Shown in pieces: positions 18,250-28,768 of a DNA stretch of 64,000 nt. Origin of the DNA: CAWFPR01 sp963817635 (GTDB lineage Bacteria > Acidobacteriota > Vicinamibacteria > Vicinamibacterales > 2-12-FULL-66-21); NCBI GenBank assembly GCA_963817635.1, contig CAWFPR010000003.1:144476-208475 (forward strand), in the 5' to 3' direction. The stretch's first letter is position 1; every line of letters starts with the position of its first letter. Under the pieces are notes generated by a model. The model worked only from the letters and a program-made list of their open reading frames with translations, made no database searches and was not told the origin of the DNA. The position numbers were made by a program, and so were the translations under genes.

Positions 18250-20661
18250 CTACGAAGGCGTGGATTGCGGGTCGATCGCGGCCGTCGTGATACCGAGTTG
18301 TCGCTCAACGATCTCGAAGAGCTCGTCCGCGCGGACGGGCTTCGACAGATAACCGTCCATCCCGGCTGCCAGGCAGCGTTGCTCATCCCCCTTCATGGCG
18401 TGTGCAGTCATGGCGATGATCCGGAGATGACCTCCAGTCCCCCGTTCTTGGTCGCGAATGATGGCGGTGCACTCGAACCCGTTCATCTCCGGCATCTGGA
18501 TGTCCATCAACACACAGCCGAACCCGACCGGGGCCGCTTTCTCCAGAATGGCGAGCGCCTCCCGCCCGTTTCTCGCCGTGACGACCGCGTGCCCGCGCTT
18601 CTCGAGCAGGCGCCTGGCCAGCAACTCGTTGACACTGTTGTCCTCCACGAGAAGAACGCGCCCGGTCTGGCGGGCTTCGCGCAAGGAGTGTCGCGTGACC
18701 AGGGCCGGCAGATCCTTCGAGCCAGGCCTGAAGTCCAGAATCGACACGATCGTGCCGCGGAGTTCCGCGCGTTTGATGGGTTTACTGAGGTAGGCGGCGA
18801 CGCCCAGCGCCCGGCACCGGGCGGCGTCGCCGGGCCGGCCGGCCGAGGTGAGCATCACGATGGCAGCGCCCGCGATTGCCGAATCCTCCTTGATGGCCTT
18901 TGCCAGGCTGAAGCCATCCACGCCGGGCATCTGGACATCGGTCAGCACGAGAGGGAAGGGCTTTCCTGATTCCTGTGCCGCGCGCAGCGCGACGAGCGCT
19001 TCGGGTGCGCTTGCAGCCAGCGTGGGCACCATGCGCCAACCGGTGAGCATCTCTTCAAGCAGGCGCCGGTTCGTCGCGTTGTCGTCCACAACGAGGACCG
19101 GCAGGTCTCGCAGATCGACCACGTCAGGAACCGCCGCCATCGCGGAGTGGGGTTTCACCGACCCGAAACTCGCGGTGAAATGGAAGGTGCTGCCCCGGCC
19201 GGCCTCGCTCTCCACCCAGAGACGCCCGCCCATCAGCTGCACGAGCTGAGATGAGATGGTCAGGCCCAGTCCGGTGCCGCCATAATTGCGCGTCATCGAA
19301 CCGTCGGCCTGCGTGAACGCCTCGAAGATGAGTTGTTGACGGTCCAGCGGGATGCCGACGCCGGTATCCTTGACCGAGAAATGCAACACGACCTCTTCCG
19401 GTGTCGCCGCCTCTTTCGTCACGCGCAGCACGACGTCGCCATGGGCGGTGAACTTGATGGCATTCCCGAGCAGATTGACAAGGGTCTGGCGCAGGCGTCC
19501 GGGGTCGCCTCGCAACGTGTGCGGCACTTCCTCGGCGACATCGACGATCAATTCGAGGCCCTTCTGGTGGGCTCTCAACGCCACTGTGTTCGCCGTGTCG
19601 GCGATGGCATCGTGGGGGTTGAAGTCGATCAGGTCGAGCTGGGATTTGCCCGCTTCCATCCTGGAGAAGTCCAGGATGTCGTTGATGACGGCCAGGAGGG
19701 CATCGGCGGACGATTTGACGATTTCTACGGACTCCCGCTGTTCGGAGGTGAGCTCGGTGTCCAGCAGGAGATCGGTCATCCCAATCACCCCGTTCATCGG
19801 CGTCCGAATCTCGTGACTCATGTTCGCGAGAAACTCGCTCTTCGCGCGGCTGCCCTCTGTGGCGCGGTCGCGAGCGTCCGCCAGCTGCCGGGCGGATTCG
19901 AGAGCGGCGTCCCGGGCGTCCACGAGATCCGACTCGATCTGCCGCCGCTCGGAGATCTCGCCGCGGAGCGTCTGGATTGCCTCCGTCAGCGCGGTCGTGC
20001 GATCCTCGACGCGAGTGGTGAGCTCACTCTGGACCTGTCGTAGACTGCCAATCACCGCCACCCAGGCTCCGATCGAGAGGGCGAGCAACACGGCCGACCC
20101 GGCCATCGACAGGAGTTCCCGTTGTTTAGCCTCCCGCACGCTTCTGTCCACTCGCGCCCGTGCGTCGGTCAACATCGTAGCCATGCCGCCCGCGTAGAGA
20201 GCCTTCTGCTCTTCATATGCCGGCCCGAACAGCACGGCGCGCGCGTCTTCGGCCCGCCCCTCACGGACGAGGGCAAACGCCTGGTTCTCCGTAGCCACGA
20301 GCTTCTCGTTGGCCGCGTCGGTCTGCGTGGGGCCGGCGCCGGCGGACGCGCCAGACGCGAGCGCGATCGTTTCTTTGATCGCGGCATCCAATTCAGGCTC
20401 GGACTGGTGGTACCGGGTTTCCCAGCTCAGATTGCCAGTTGCCGCGGCCATGCGAGCGGACATCGTCAGCACTTCGTCGAGGCGCAGAATGACTCCGCGC
20501 AACTCTTCAAGACGCAGGTCGCGCGACCTGTCGGAGGCGGAGTCGTGGTAGCTCGCGTACGCATTCCAGGCGACCCAACCCAGGGACGCGATCGTCAGCG
20601 CCAGCGTGATCGCGTAGATCCGAGTCGGAGTCCGCAGAATCGAGTCGCGTTCCGGAGTCAT
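18250..20661 (-). CDS. Hybrid sensor histidine kinase with two receiver domains
   Basis: The product has about 803 residues: transmembrane helix near 15-35, a roughly 150-residue helical periplasmic sensor, a second helix near 185-207, a coiled linker, HisKA with NMSHEIRTPMNG (His283), HATPase with NLLGNAIKFT and GTGLGLTIS, receiver 1 (LTDVQMPG, Asp575) and receiver 2 (LMDIQMPEMNG, Asp720). It is a BarA/TorS-like phosphorelay protein without an Hpt domain, so phosphotransfer must pass to a separate partner. The start at ATG 20661 is chosen just before the first helix; an upstream start adds 17 residues. The signal is unknown. Confidence 0.93.
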   Translation of the reverse strand: MTPERDSILRTPTRIYAITLALTIASLGWVAWNAYASYHDSASDRSRDLRLEELRGVILRLDEVLTMSARMAAATGNLSWETRYHQSEPELDAAIKETIALASGASAGAGPTQTDAANEKLVATENQAFALVREGRAEDARAVLFGPAYEEQKALYAGGMATMLTDARARVDRSVREAKQRELLSMAGSAVLLALSIGAWVAVIGSLRQVQSELTTRVEDRTTALTEAIQTLRGEISERRQIESDLVDARDAALESARQLADARDRATEGSRAKSEFLANMSHEIRTPMNGVIGMTDLLLDTELTSEQRESVEIVKSSADALLAVINDILDFSRMEAGKSQLDLIDFNPHDAIADTANTVALRAHQKGLELIVDVAEEVPHTLRGDPGRLRQTLVNLLGNAIKFTAHGDVVLRVTKEAATPEEVVLHFSVKDTGVGIPLDRQQLIFEAFTQADGSMTRNYGGTGLGLTISSQLVQLMGGRLWVESEAGRGSTFHFTASFGSVKPHSAMAAVPDVVDLRDLPVLVVDDNATNRRLLEEMLTGWRMVPTLAASAPEALVALRAAQESGKPFPLVLTDVQMPGVDGFSLAKAIKEDSAIAGAAIVMLTSAGRPGDAARCRALGVAAYLSKPIKRAELRGTIVSILDFRPGSKDLPALVTRHSLREARQTGRVLLVEDNSVNELLARRLLEKRGHAVVTARNGREALAILEKAAPVGFGCVLMDIQMPEMNGFECTAIIRDQERGTGGHLRIIAMTAHAMKGDEQRCLAAGMDGYLSKPVRADELFEIVERQLGITTAAIDPQSTPS

Positions 20662-21077
20662 GACGCCGGCCGGGGATGGATCGCGCGTTCGTGCTTCGGG
20701 CACGCGAGGCACCTCGGGCTGCCGGCGTGCATTTGCGACGGTGATGTCGGCGGTCTGGACCGTCTCGACACGCGATCGGGTGACGCCGTCCCGCGCGCGA
20801 ACGCCCCGGCGTATCGGTTCCCCATGGGGTGGTCACCCTATTTGTTGCTCGCTGGCTCGGTTACCGGGACGACGCTGGATTCAGCGTATGGGACGGCCCG
20901 CCGGGCCGATGTTCCCAATTGCACAGCGTGCCGGCGGACGCCGTATTGTCCAAGAACCCGATCGACAGCACAATCGAGCGCCTGGATGATGGAGGGTTGG
21001 ATTTCAGATCGGCGGCCCACGCAGCCAAGGAACCCCGCCTCTGGTAGGCTGGCCGCCATGCGGTCGCTGTCGCATCC

Positions 21078-21316
21078 GCTGCAGTTCGTTCCTCGCGCTC
21101 CTGAAGACCCATGGGGAGGTCCTGGCCGCAGCGGACTTCTTCACGGTGGAGGTCTGGACCCGTCGCGGGCTGGCGCGGGTCGCCGTGCGCTTCGTCATCG
21201 ACTTGGCCACGCGCCGAATCCACTCGCCGGCACGCCGTTCGCCGTACTACGTTGAGGCGAAGACAGACGACCCGGCGAATCGCTTTCGCCTCAACCAGAA
21301 CATCCGGCCGGCCTGA
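21078..21316 (+). mobile_element. IS integrase core fragment (different element)
   Basis: One frame reads SSFLALLKTHGEVLAAADFF then TVEVWTRRGLARVAVRFVID and LATRRIH, the start of a DDE integrase core with its first aspartate, and then runs into unrelated sequence ending RFRLNQNIRPA and a stop. Both sides are truncated. This is a different integrase from the 239-bp copies. The rest of the gap 20662-21565 has no other gene I can support. Confidence 0.65.
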
Positions 21317-21388
21317 CCGGCCCGGTGGCCGTCACCGCGCTAGGAAAGCATTGCACTAACCCGCTTCGCGGGCGGTAGATCCACGTCC

Positions 21389-21442
21389 TGATGCTATCGA
21401 CACGCGGCCGGTCGCGACAGGCGTCGCTAATGCCATCGTCTT
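21389..21442 (+). repeat. Interspersed repeat, right-end fragment R8
   Basis: GACAGGCGTCGCTAATGCCA followed by TCGTC reproduces the right end of the R family in the same orientation. The left half is missing or diverged. Confidence 0.55.
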
Positions 21443-21542
21443 ACACACAGTTGTTCTATTGACCCCAACTCTCCGCATGGCAACTCTCACTGGTTTGGGG
21501 CTTCTGTGAAGCCTCTCGTCTCGCTGCGGACACGGCGCGGCG

Positions 21543-21548
21543 TATAAT
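21543..21548 (+). promoter_or_regulatory. -10 box of kinase gene
   Basis: A perfect TATAAT lies 18 nt before the kinase ATG. The -35 region is not obvious. Confidence 0.5.
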
Positions 21549-21565
21549 CCGGGCCTGGACCGACA

Positions 21566-23168
21566 ATGGCTCTGGCGGCTGGCACGCTGCTGGGCCCGTA
21601 CGAAGTCCTCGGCGTGATTGGCGTCGGAGGCATGGGCGAGGTCTATAAGGCCCGCGACACCCGCCTCGATCGCACGGTCGCCATCAAGATTCTCCCGGCT
21701 GAGCTGAAACGTCGACCCGGAGCGTCGTGCGCGCTTCGAACGCGAGGCCCGCGCGGTCGCCGCGCTTTCGCATCCGCACATCTGCACGCTCCACGACATC
21801 GGGTCGCAGGACGGTACGACCTACCTCGTCATGGAGCACCTCGAGGGCCAGACGCTGGCGCACTGCTTGACTCGGGGCCCGCTGCCGCTTGCGCAGGCGA
21901 TCGACATCGCGGTGCAGATCGCCGAGGCGCTTGCCGCCGCGCACCAGCACCACATCGTCCATCGCGATCTCAAGCCCGGCAATGTGATGCTGATCACAGG
22001 CGGCGCAGGGCGACCGGAGATGCCGACGGCGAAGTTGCTCGACTTCGGCCTCGCGAAGCGTGCAGCCCCTGGCGTGGCCGCGGCGACGGCTGACGACGCG
22101 ACGGCCACGAGACAGACGCCACCGGTCACTGTGGAGGGGACAATCCTGGGCACGCTGCACTACATGTCGCCGGAGCAGATTCGGGGAGAAGCGGTCGACG
22201 CGCGCACGGACATCTTCGCGATGGGAGCGGTGCTCCTCGAGATGATCATGGGAAGCTGCGCGTTTCCTGGACGGACGCCCATGGAGGTCTGCCATTGCAC
22301 CCTCTACGAGCAGCCGCCCGCAATCGGCGGTTCTTCGGCGGCGACCGCCGCCGATCGCGTGATCCGCCGTGCGCTGGCCAAGCGACCGGAGGAACGCTAC
22401 GCGACGGCGTCGGAGATGGCGGAAGCGCTTCGCTCGATGGGCCAGATCGAGGACGCCGGAGAGACGACGAGCGTCGACCACACGTGGTGGCATCTCGGTG
22501 ACTACGATCGTGTCCTTGAATACGTGCAGCGCCGGCACTATGGAGAGGTGTCGATCACGAACCGAGCCGTGCGGGCCGCGATCCTGAGCGAGCAGGGCTG
22601 CAAGGAAGAAGCGATCCTCGAGTTTCGCGAGGTCGAGCAGTCAAGGTTGACGGAGTTCTTCCGCGACCTGGTGTGTATGTACCGAGCGGCGAACGAGGGC
22701 CGACGGGAAGAGAGCCTCGGTGCGGCAGAGCGTCTGCTGGCCAGATCGCTGGACGCCGAGACCCTCTGGCAGATTGCCAGGGTGTTCGCCTACTTCGGTG
22801 AGTGGGCGTGCGCACTCGCTTTGCTCGGTCTTTCTCTGGAACGCGGCTTCATCGTGTACCGCATCCTCACCCGCCAGGATCCGTGGCTCGATGCGCTCCG
22901 GTCGAGCCCCGAGTTCGACGATCTGCTGCAGCGAGCCGCGTCGCGCTACCATGCGGCGTCAGCCGCATTCAGAGAAGCCGGCGGCGAGCAACTGCTTGGC
23001 GTCACCGTGTCGCGCGGCGACAATCGGTGCGCTGCAGCAGAAACGCAGCCCCCGAAGGAACGGTCGGTCGAGGCGCCCGTGGAGTCCGAGACCGCGCCCG
23101 GGATTGGGCCGAACTTCGCCAACACTCGTGCGGACCTCCCGCGCGGCCGCGGGAAGATCGACAGGTAG
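21566..23168 (+). CDS. Ser/Thr protein kinase with helical tail (one frameshift as read)
   Basis: The N-terminus LLGPYEVLGVIGVGGMGEVY and KARDTRLDRTVAIKILP (glycine loop and catalytic lysine) is in one frame. From about 21715 the kinase continues one frame over: PERRARFEREARAVAALSH, HRDLKPGNVM, LDFGLAKR. One extra base (CGT-C-GAC near 21711) explains the break. After the kinase domain come about 200 residues of helical, TPR-like sequence ending RQDPWLDALRSSPEF and AFREAGGEQLLGV, a tail I associate with acidobacterial kinases. No transmembrane helix is visible. The gene is probably intact apart from a sequencing shift; the substrate is unknown. Confidence 0.8.
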
Positions 23169-23279
23169 CCGGGCAACTCGGCCTCCGGACCACGTTGCCG
23201 GAGACAGACGATGGGCGTTGTGCAGAATTTGAACTGCGCAACACAGCCGGACCGCGCAGATTGTCAAGAGAAGCCGATA

Positions 23280-23440
23280 GGAAGCATTAAGCGGGGCCTG
23301 CCTGAGAAGCCCGGCGAGACGCGCAGGAGGTCTTCGGACTCGGTGGCGCCCGCGTCGGCGACGATGGCGCTGGCCGGGCGGTAATCGCCAGCGATACGAA
23401 CGACGGAGTCCGTCCCCGGCGCTCGTAGTAGTTCGTCACC
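23280..23440 (-). other. Unidentified coding-like fragment
   Basis: In the gap between the kinase and the S9 peptidase (23169-23527), the minus strand has protein-like sequence split over frames: GASVTNYYERRG, then VVRIAGDYRPASAIVADAG. It has no start or stop of its own and I do not recognise the family. It may be a decayed gene end. Confidence 0.25.
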
Positions 23441-23527
23441 GACGCGCCATCGTCCATGACGCCGGCCCTCGGATAGCTGTTGAAAGACGCGGACGAGGCG
23501 CTCCGAGTGCGCCTGGCCCGGACCCCG

Positions 23528-25700
23528 TTACCTGGTGGATCCCGGACCGGGCCCCATGAGGACGCGCTCGAGGTACTCCGTCGCGCCGCCGGCGACGCGG
23601 CGCCACGTGCGCCACAGCAGGAAGTCGTGGATGTCGTCCGGGATGACGATCTCCTCGATCTTGACGCCCTTCGCGTCGAGGCGCTGCCGCAGGTCCACCG
23701 TCTGGTGGAACTCGACGTTCCGGTCGTCGTCGGCCTGGATCAGCAGGACGGGCGACTTCCACGTATCCACCGCCGAGATCGGCGACGACTCGTAGCTGAC
23801 GCGCGCGGCCTGCCGCAGGTCGTCCTCCGTGATCCCGTCGCGCGCCCACGCGGCCGCGAGATTCGGCGTGCCGCGGCCCTGGCGATCCCAGTTGTGGACG
23901 CCGTGGATGTCGACGCCGGTCGCGAAGACGTCGGAGTTCCGGCCGAGCGCCAGCGCCGTCAGGAAACCGCCGTAGGACCCACCCCAGATGCCGATCCGCT
24001 TCGCGTCGACGTCGTCGCGCGACTGGAGATAGCGGGCGCCCGCCAGCACGTCGAGATACTCCGACGCGCCGTTCGCCCCCGCGTGTTCCGGCCGGTGGAA
24101 CGCGTAGCCGTAGCCGATCCCGAGGCGGTAGTTCACCGAGAGCACGATGAAGCCGCGGCTCGCGAGGGTACTGGTTCACGCCGTAGTCGTTGGCGTAGTA
24201 ACCCATGTAGTGCCAGCCGAGGAGCATCTGGCGCGGCGGGCCGCCGTGGACGTAGATGAGCGCCGCCCGCTTGGCCGGTCCGCTCGCCGTCTTGAACAGC
24301 TGTCCGTGGACCTCGAGGCCGTCGCTCGACTTGAAGATCACCTGCTGCGGCGTCACCAGCTTCGACGCCGGGAACTCCGACGGCACGCGGTCCTCGGCGA
24401 GGCGCCGCGACGCGCCGCCGGCGACGGGCCGCACGGCCGGCAGCGGCGAGTGCTGCGCGTCCGCCTGGATGTAGACGAGCGACCGGCCGTCGGCCGTGAT
24501 CGCGGGCGACCAGTCGATCGTCGCGCCCGACGTGACCGCGGCGGGCATCGCCGCGTCCACTGGCACCCGGTAGAGATGCCGGCGGTCGACGTCCAGCGGA
24601 TCCGCGCCCGTGTTCGCACTGTAGACGACGAAGCGGCGGTCGGGGCTCACGGTCGCGTGCTCGACCATGAAATTGCCGGGCGTCAGCAGCGTCGCCGCGC
24701 CACCGGCGGCCGGCACCGAATAGAGGTGCGGCCACCCGTCCTGGTAGCCCATGAACACGATGCGGTCGGCCGACGCGCCCGCCCAGGACGGCGGCATGTT
24801 GCCGGCGATGCCCGGGGTGCCGTCGCGCATCCCCGTGCCGCTCGTCCAGGCGGCGCGTGCCTCACCCGACTTCACGTCGCCGATCCACAGCGCCCACGGC
24901 TGCGGCTGCGGCTGGAGCGACGGCACGCCGCCCTGCCCCGGGCGGCGGATGAAGAGGATCTTCGTCCCGTCGGGCGACCACGCCGGCGCGCCGTCGCGCG
25001 AGGTGGACGGCGCAACGTAGCGCAGCGGCTGATCCAGGCTCGTGAACAGCGTGATGAAGCTGTGATCGCCGCGGTCGGAGACGAAGGCGAGCGTCGAGCC
25101 GTCGGGCGACCAGGCGGGCGACTCGGCCGAGCCGCGCGCGAACACCTGCTCGGCGGGCTTCGACCCGTCGAGCGGCCCGATCCAGATCTGCCGGTTCTTC
25201 ACGAACGCGACGCGATGCGTCTTCGGCGCGGTCGCCGGATCGTCGCCGTCGGCGACGAGCGTCGGCGCGCCGCCGCCCTCGGCGGAAACGGCCCAGATCT
25301 GCACCTTCGGCTGCACGGGGCTGCTGGTCGGATCGGGCTGAAGGTTGCCTTCCGCCGGCCAGTTGGATCCGTGGTCGCCGCCGCGGACGTAGACGATCGT
25401 CTTTCCGTCATCGGAGAACGTGACGCTCGTCAGTTCCTGCCCGTCGTCCTGGTCGTAGGGCGTGACCTTGCGCGGGGTGAAGTCCGGCGCGTCGGCGACG
25501 TAGATGTTGCGGGCGCCGTGTTCGTTGAAGGTCCACGCGACGCGGGCGCCCGACGGCGCCGCGACGAGGTTTTCGGGGAACGGATAGCTCATCACCTGAT
25601 CGAGGGTGAAGGCGGGAGCGGCCTGCCGCGCGGACACGGCGGAGACCGCGAGAGCGACGATCGAGACGAGCGCCGCGGCGCTCCAGCGAAGCTTCTGCAT
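23528..25700 (-). CDS. Secreted S9-family prolyl oligopeptidase (one frameshift as read)
   Basis: The start at ATG 25700 gives a signal peptide (MQKLRWSAAALVSIVALAV). About 470 residues of WD40/PD40-like beta-propeller follow (SPAWSPDGSTLAFVSDRG and similar blades), then a C-terminal alpha/beta hydrolase. The frame breaks near 24170, where one extra C turns GVNQY-LASRGFIVLSVNYR into nonsense; the remaining domain (24145-23528) carries the nucleophile GGSYGGF, acid QADDDRNV and histidine PDDIHDF. The complete length of about 720 residues suits a periplasmic dipeptidyl- or acyl-aminoacyl-peptidase for peptide scavenging. I treat it as one gene. Confidence 0.85.
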
Positions 25701-26067
25701 GCCGGGAGCCTAGCACAGGTGCGGCGGCGGCACGGGCACGCCGGTTGCTCCCTGATGCCGCTGAGGGAGGCCCCATGACAACCAGCGGACGATAGATGCT
25801 GTGTAGGCGGTCGTGAGAGCGAAGGTGATCGGGGGTCGCCCGCACGACGACGCGCATATCGCCGAGTCCAGACTGCATTTAGCTTTAAGGTGACTGAAGT
25901 AGTCCAGAATTTTGGCGAGACCGCGGTGGACCCGAATGTGCCACTTGAGGTCCTTCGTTTGGGAGGCATCAGAGACCGGCATTGGATCGACGACCATGGC
26001 CTCCGACGTGCAGGCGCGCGAGCTCAGGGCCGCGATGCGCAGCCTCGGCATGAAAGCCTGACGCGGG
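25701..26067. other. Intergenic, no supported gene
   Basis: A few protein-like words appear (DLKWHIRVHRGLAKILDYF on minus; a 21-codon frame MASDVQARELRAAMRSLGMK on plus near 26009), but there is no family match and no ribosome site. They may be fragments of lost genes. Confidence 0.3.
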
Positions 26068-26583
26068 TCACTTCACAATCGGCGCTTTGATGTTGGCGTA
26101 GTCGTACCGCATCGACTGGTGCTGCTTCACGCCGATGTCGAGGTCCGATTCGGTCTTCACCGGCAGGCCGGTCGCCTTCGAGATCCACAGCTTCGCATCC
26201 GTCGTCCCGACGTCAGTCGTTTCGCTGTGGGCGGTGTACACCGCGACCGGCATGCCGTCGAGGACCTCGTCCGGCGACTGTTTGCACGTGTAGACCTTGG
26301 CGTTCTTGATGTTCTCCTGCTCCCGCTCGAGGTTGTCCTTGGGCGTCAGTGGGCTCTTCTTCCAGACGCCGTGGTACTTGAAGTAGTTCGTGTCGCCGGC
26401 CAGGATGCTCTCGGTCACCTCGCTCAGCGCGGAGATGGTCGCGACCGCGTGATGCGGCGTCGTCGTCACGCGCAGCATCGCATCGCTCACAGCCTTGCAC
26501 ACGGGGCTGGTCTGCGCACGGGCCGGTCCCGCCGCCACCACGATCACCGCCACCCAGCACATCGCGACGAACGCCGTTCTCAT
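26068..26583 (-). CDS. Secreted protein of unknown function (LolA-like hints)
   Basis: The product has 171 residues starting at ATG 26583, seven bases after GGAGGAG, with a signal peptide ending PARAQ. Two cysteines (PVCKAV, YTCKQS) could pair. The second half, VAVYTAHSETTDVGTTDAKL then WISKATGLPVKTESDL, resembles the substrate-independent part of LolA/outer-membrane-lipoprotein-sorting folds, but this is only a resemblance. It lies 57 nt downstream of the lipoprotein gene and is probably the last gene of the exported-protein run. Confidence 0.7.
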   Translation of the reverse strand: MRTAFVAMCWVAVIVVAAGPARAQTSPVCKAVSDAMLRVTTTPHHAVATISALSEVTESILAGDTNYFKYHGVWKKSPLTPKDNLEREQENIKNAKVYTCKQSPDEVLDGMPVAVYTAHSETTDVGTTDAKLWISKATGLPVKTESDLDIGVKQHQSMRYDYANIKAPIVK

Positions 26584-26640
26584 GATGCTCTCCTCCTTCG
26601 CCACGACCTGGACGCGACCGGCTAAGGGCCCGTCCGAGCC

Positions 26641-27198
26641 CTAATTCGCTCGCGTGGCGTACGGCAGATCGAACTTCCCATCGGTGATTGCAGCCGTCTT
26701 GCCACCATCGACGTGAACGACGCGGCCGGCGAACGTGCCGGTCACGCGGGCGGCCGTGCTGCTGATGATCGTCACGGTCATCTCGTCGTTGCGGTATTCG
26801 TCGTTGCCGCCCGTCACCGCAAAGGCGTAGGTGGCATCGGCGGTGCCTTTGATGGTCGTCGTGCCGTGATCGGCCACCGTGAAGTGCAGGTGCGGCCAGG
26901 CGGCCGGATAGTGGCTGATGTCATTCAGGTCGAAGGTGATGACTCCCGCCGCCTTGTGCCGGACGACATTGACGACCTGCAGCATGTCGGAATCGCTGCC
27001 CGACGCGGGTTCGCCGTCGAAGACGAACGCGAAACTCGTCTTCAAGGTGCCGTGCGTGGCCTGCCCCGACGACGCGGCAGAGGCGTGAGCCGCCGGACTT
27101 CCGCCCGAACACCCGCAGATGAGCGTGGCGGCGCCAGCCGCGGCCAGCACGCAGCCGTACCGGCTCAATCGATGTGAAAACGCTCCTGATCGCGTCAT
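26641..27198 (-). CDS. Lipoprotein, paralogue of the 28.3-kb secreted protein
   Basis: The product has 185 residues starting at ATG 27198 (ATGA overlap with the upstream gene). The signal peptide ends in lipobox LICGC (about Cys30). The body contains LHFTVADHGTTTIKG, NDEYRNDEMTVTI, RVTGTFAGR and DGKFDLPYATR. The same word order occurs in the protein at 28259-28765, so the two are paralogues of one beta-rich exported domain. The family is not recognised. The pair brackets the membrane-protein gene. Confidence 0.75.
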   Translation of the reverse strand: MTRSGAFSHRLSRYGCVLAAAGAATLICGCSGGSPAAHASAASSGQATHGTLKTSFAFVFDGEPASGSDSDMLQVVNVVRHKAAGVITFDLNDISHYPAAWPHLHFTVADHGTTTIKGTADATYAFAVTGGNDEYRNDEMTVTIISSTAARVTGTFAGRVVHVDGGKTAAITDGKFDLPYATRAN

Positions 27199-28262
27199 TG
27201 TGCGTGTCCTCCTGTATCGGGAACCGCGGCCTGCGGGGCCGGCCCCGCGGGCGGAACCGGCGACGGGATGAACGCCGCGGCCTTCTCGCCGAGCATCCGG
27301 AACCGGGCCGAGAGCTGATCCAGCCGGGCGACCCACTCCCGATTGATCGCCTGGTGTTCGATGAGCTCGTGGAAGCGAACCATGATCATGACGAGAAAGA
27401 TCGGCTTCACGAACGCGCCGCGCGCGGCCAGCGCGAACAGCACGGCGATGCCAATCGTCAGCACCGCGCCGAGTTCCCGCACCGACGCCGGCAGGATGGC
27501 GGTCAGCGCCGCCGCCGGAACCAGCAGCACGAGCCAGAGCAGCGCGCTCAACACAGACTCCAGCACCACGATCCACACGGCTTGTTTGAGGATGGGCTTC
27601 GCGTTCTGCGCGTAGTAGACGAGTCCGTCCCGCGCCCCCTGCCAGGGGTTGGCGGCGCCGCACGCCAGGTTGTAGGAGAAGATCACCTTGTCCAGGTACC
27701 GCGTCGCCGCACGCAGAATGACGGTGACCAGCCGGCCAATCGCCTCGACTCCTGGTATCGGCAGGAGATGCCCGACGCCTTCAATCGTCGCGTGGACGGC
27801 GTTGACCACGCTGCGGACGAGCATGTTCAGCGCGAACAGCACGTTCACCTGCCCGAACTGCTCGGTGACGATGCGCTTGCCGTAGGCGAACATCGACTCC
27901 GACCCGTTGCCAACGCGGCCGTGCACGACGAGCTCGGTCAGGACCGCGACGTGGCCGCACTCGATCAGATGCAGCAGGTAGCGCAGCACGGCGGTCCAGA
28001 ACCAGCCCGCCGCGATCACGCACGACAGAAACCACGCGAGCCCGAACGCGCCCGCGATGTGGGTGCCCGCCCACACCGAGCCGCCGACCGCTACGACGAT
28101 CCACACGATGCAGGCGAGGGCAAACGCCAGCAGCACCGCGAAGCGCATCAGCGCGTACGGCAGGCTGCGCGCGATCAGGCCGATTGCCGAAAACACGCCG
28201 CTGTTGCGGACAGCCAGCGGGTAGTCGTGAGGAATGGACACAGCCGATTGAGCGTCGGTCAT
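27195..28262 (-). CDS. Polytopic membrane protein of exported-protein operon
   Basis: The product has 355 residues. The start at ATG 28262 overlaps the upstream stop (ATGA), and its own stop overlaps the next ATG. There are about five to seven hydrophobic segments, with conserved-looking FGQVNVLFALNMLVRSVVN, IFSYNLACGAANPWQGARDG and KPIFLVMIMVRFHELI, and a proline-rich C-terminal tail. It resembles no transporter I can name. Tight coupling to two paralogous exported proteins suggests it anchors or exports them. Confidence 0.7.
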   Translation of the reverse strand: MTDAQSAVSIPHDYPLAVRNSGVFSAIGLIARSLPYALMRFAVLLAFALACIVWIVVAVGGSVWAGTHIAGAFGLAWFLSCVIAAGWFWTAVLRYLLHLIECGHVAVLTELVVHGRVGNGSESMFAYGKRIVTEQFGQVNVLFALNMLVRSVVNAVHATIEGVGHLLPIPGVEAIGRLVTVILRAATRYLDKVIFSYNLACGAANPWQGARDGLVYYAQNAKPILKQAVWIVVLESVLSALLWLVLLVPAAALTAILPASVRELGAVLTIGIAVLFALAARGAFVKPIFLVMIMVRFHELIEHQAINREWVARLDQLSARFRMLGEKAAAFIPSPVPPAGPAPQAAVPDTGGHAQ

Positions 28263-28765
28263 GACGTGCCTCCGGTGTTCGGACGGGACGAGAACGGAAT
28301 GTCGAACGCCCCCTCGGCGACGGCCACGACCCGGTGACTCTTCAGCCGGATGAAGCGGCCGGAAAACGTGCCGGACAGTCGCGAGGCGCTCAGTGCCGTG
28401 ATGGTGATTGTCATCCGGTCGTTGCGGTAGTCGTTGTCGGCGCCGCCGGCAATCGATGCCGCGTACTTCGATGCACCGGCCCCGCGGATCGTCGTCGTTC
28501 CGCTGTCGGCGACGGCAAAATGGAGCCGGAGCCGCTGCCCCACCGGCCCGGCTTCGGCGTCGATCGGCATCAGCACGAATTCGACGACGTGATCCGGGCG
28601 CCGGAACGCCACGTTGAAGATCCCGTCGGTGCCGCCGCCCGCGAACGGCCGCCCGCCCAGCAGGCACGAAAATGTGGCGCTCACAGGCGCGGGCGCCGGC
28701 CACGTCCCCATCACCCACGCACCCAGCACTCCCGTCACGAGGCCTCGCCCAACCCGCGTCCACAT
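28259..28765 (-). CDS. Secreted protein, paralogue of the 26.6-kb lipoprotein
   Basis: The product has 168 residues with an N-terminal hydrophobic signal (VTGVLGAWVMGTW). The domain words LHFAVADSGTTTIRG, DYRNDRMTITI, RLSGTFSGRF and EGAFDIPFSSR align in order with the lipoprotein downstream. It lacks a lipobox, so it should be soluble or pilotin-like in the periplasm. Its start is 3 nt after the vWA gene stop and its stop overlaps the membrane-protein ATG. Confidence 0.72.
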   Translation of the reverse strand: MWTRVGRGLVTGVLGAWVMGTWPAPAPVSATFSCLLGGRPFAGGGTDGIFNVAFRRPDHVVEFVLMPIDAEAGPVGQRLRLHFAVADSGTTTIRGAGASKYAASIAGGADNDYRNDRMTITITALSASRLSGTFSGRFIRLKSHRVVAVAEGAFDIPFSSRPNTGGTS

Positions 28766-28768
28766 GCT

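Noticed and set aside
25890..26090. Small plus-strand gene in the 25.7-26.1 kb gap
   Set aside because: No ribosome site, no family similarity, and it overlaps the 3' end of a supported minus-strand gene.
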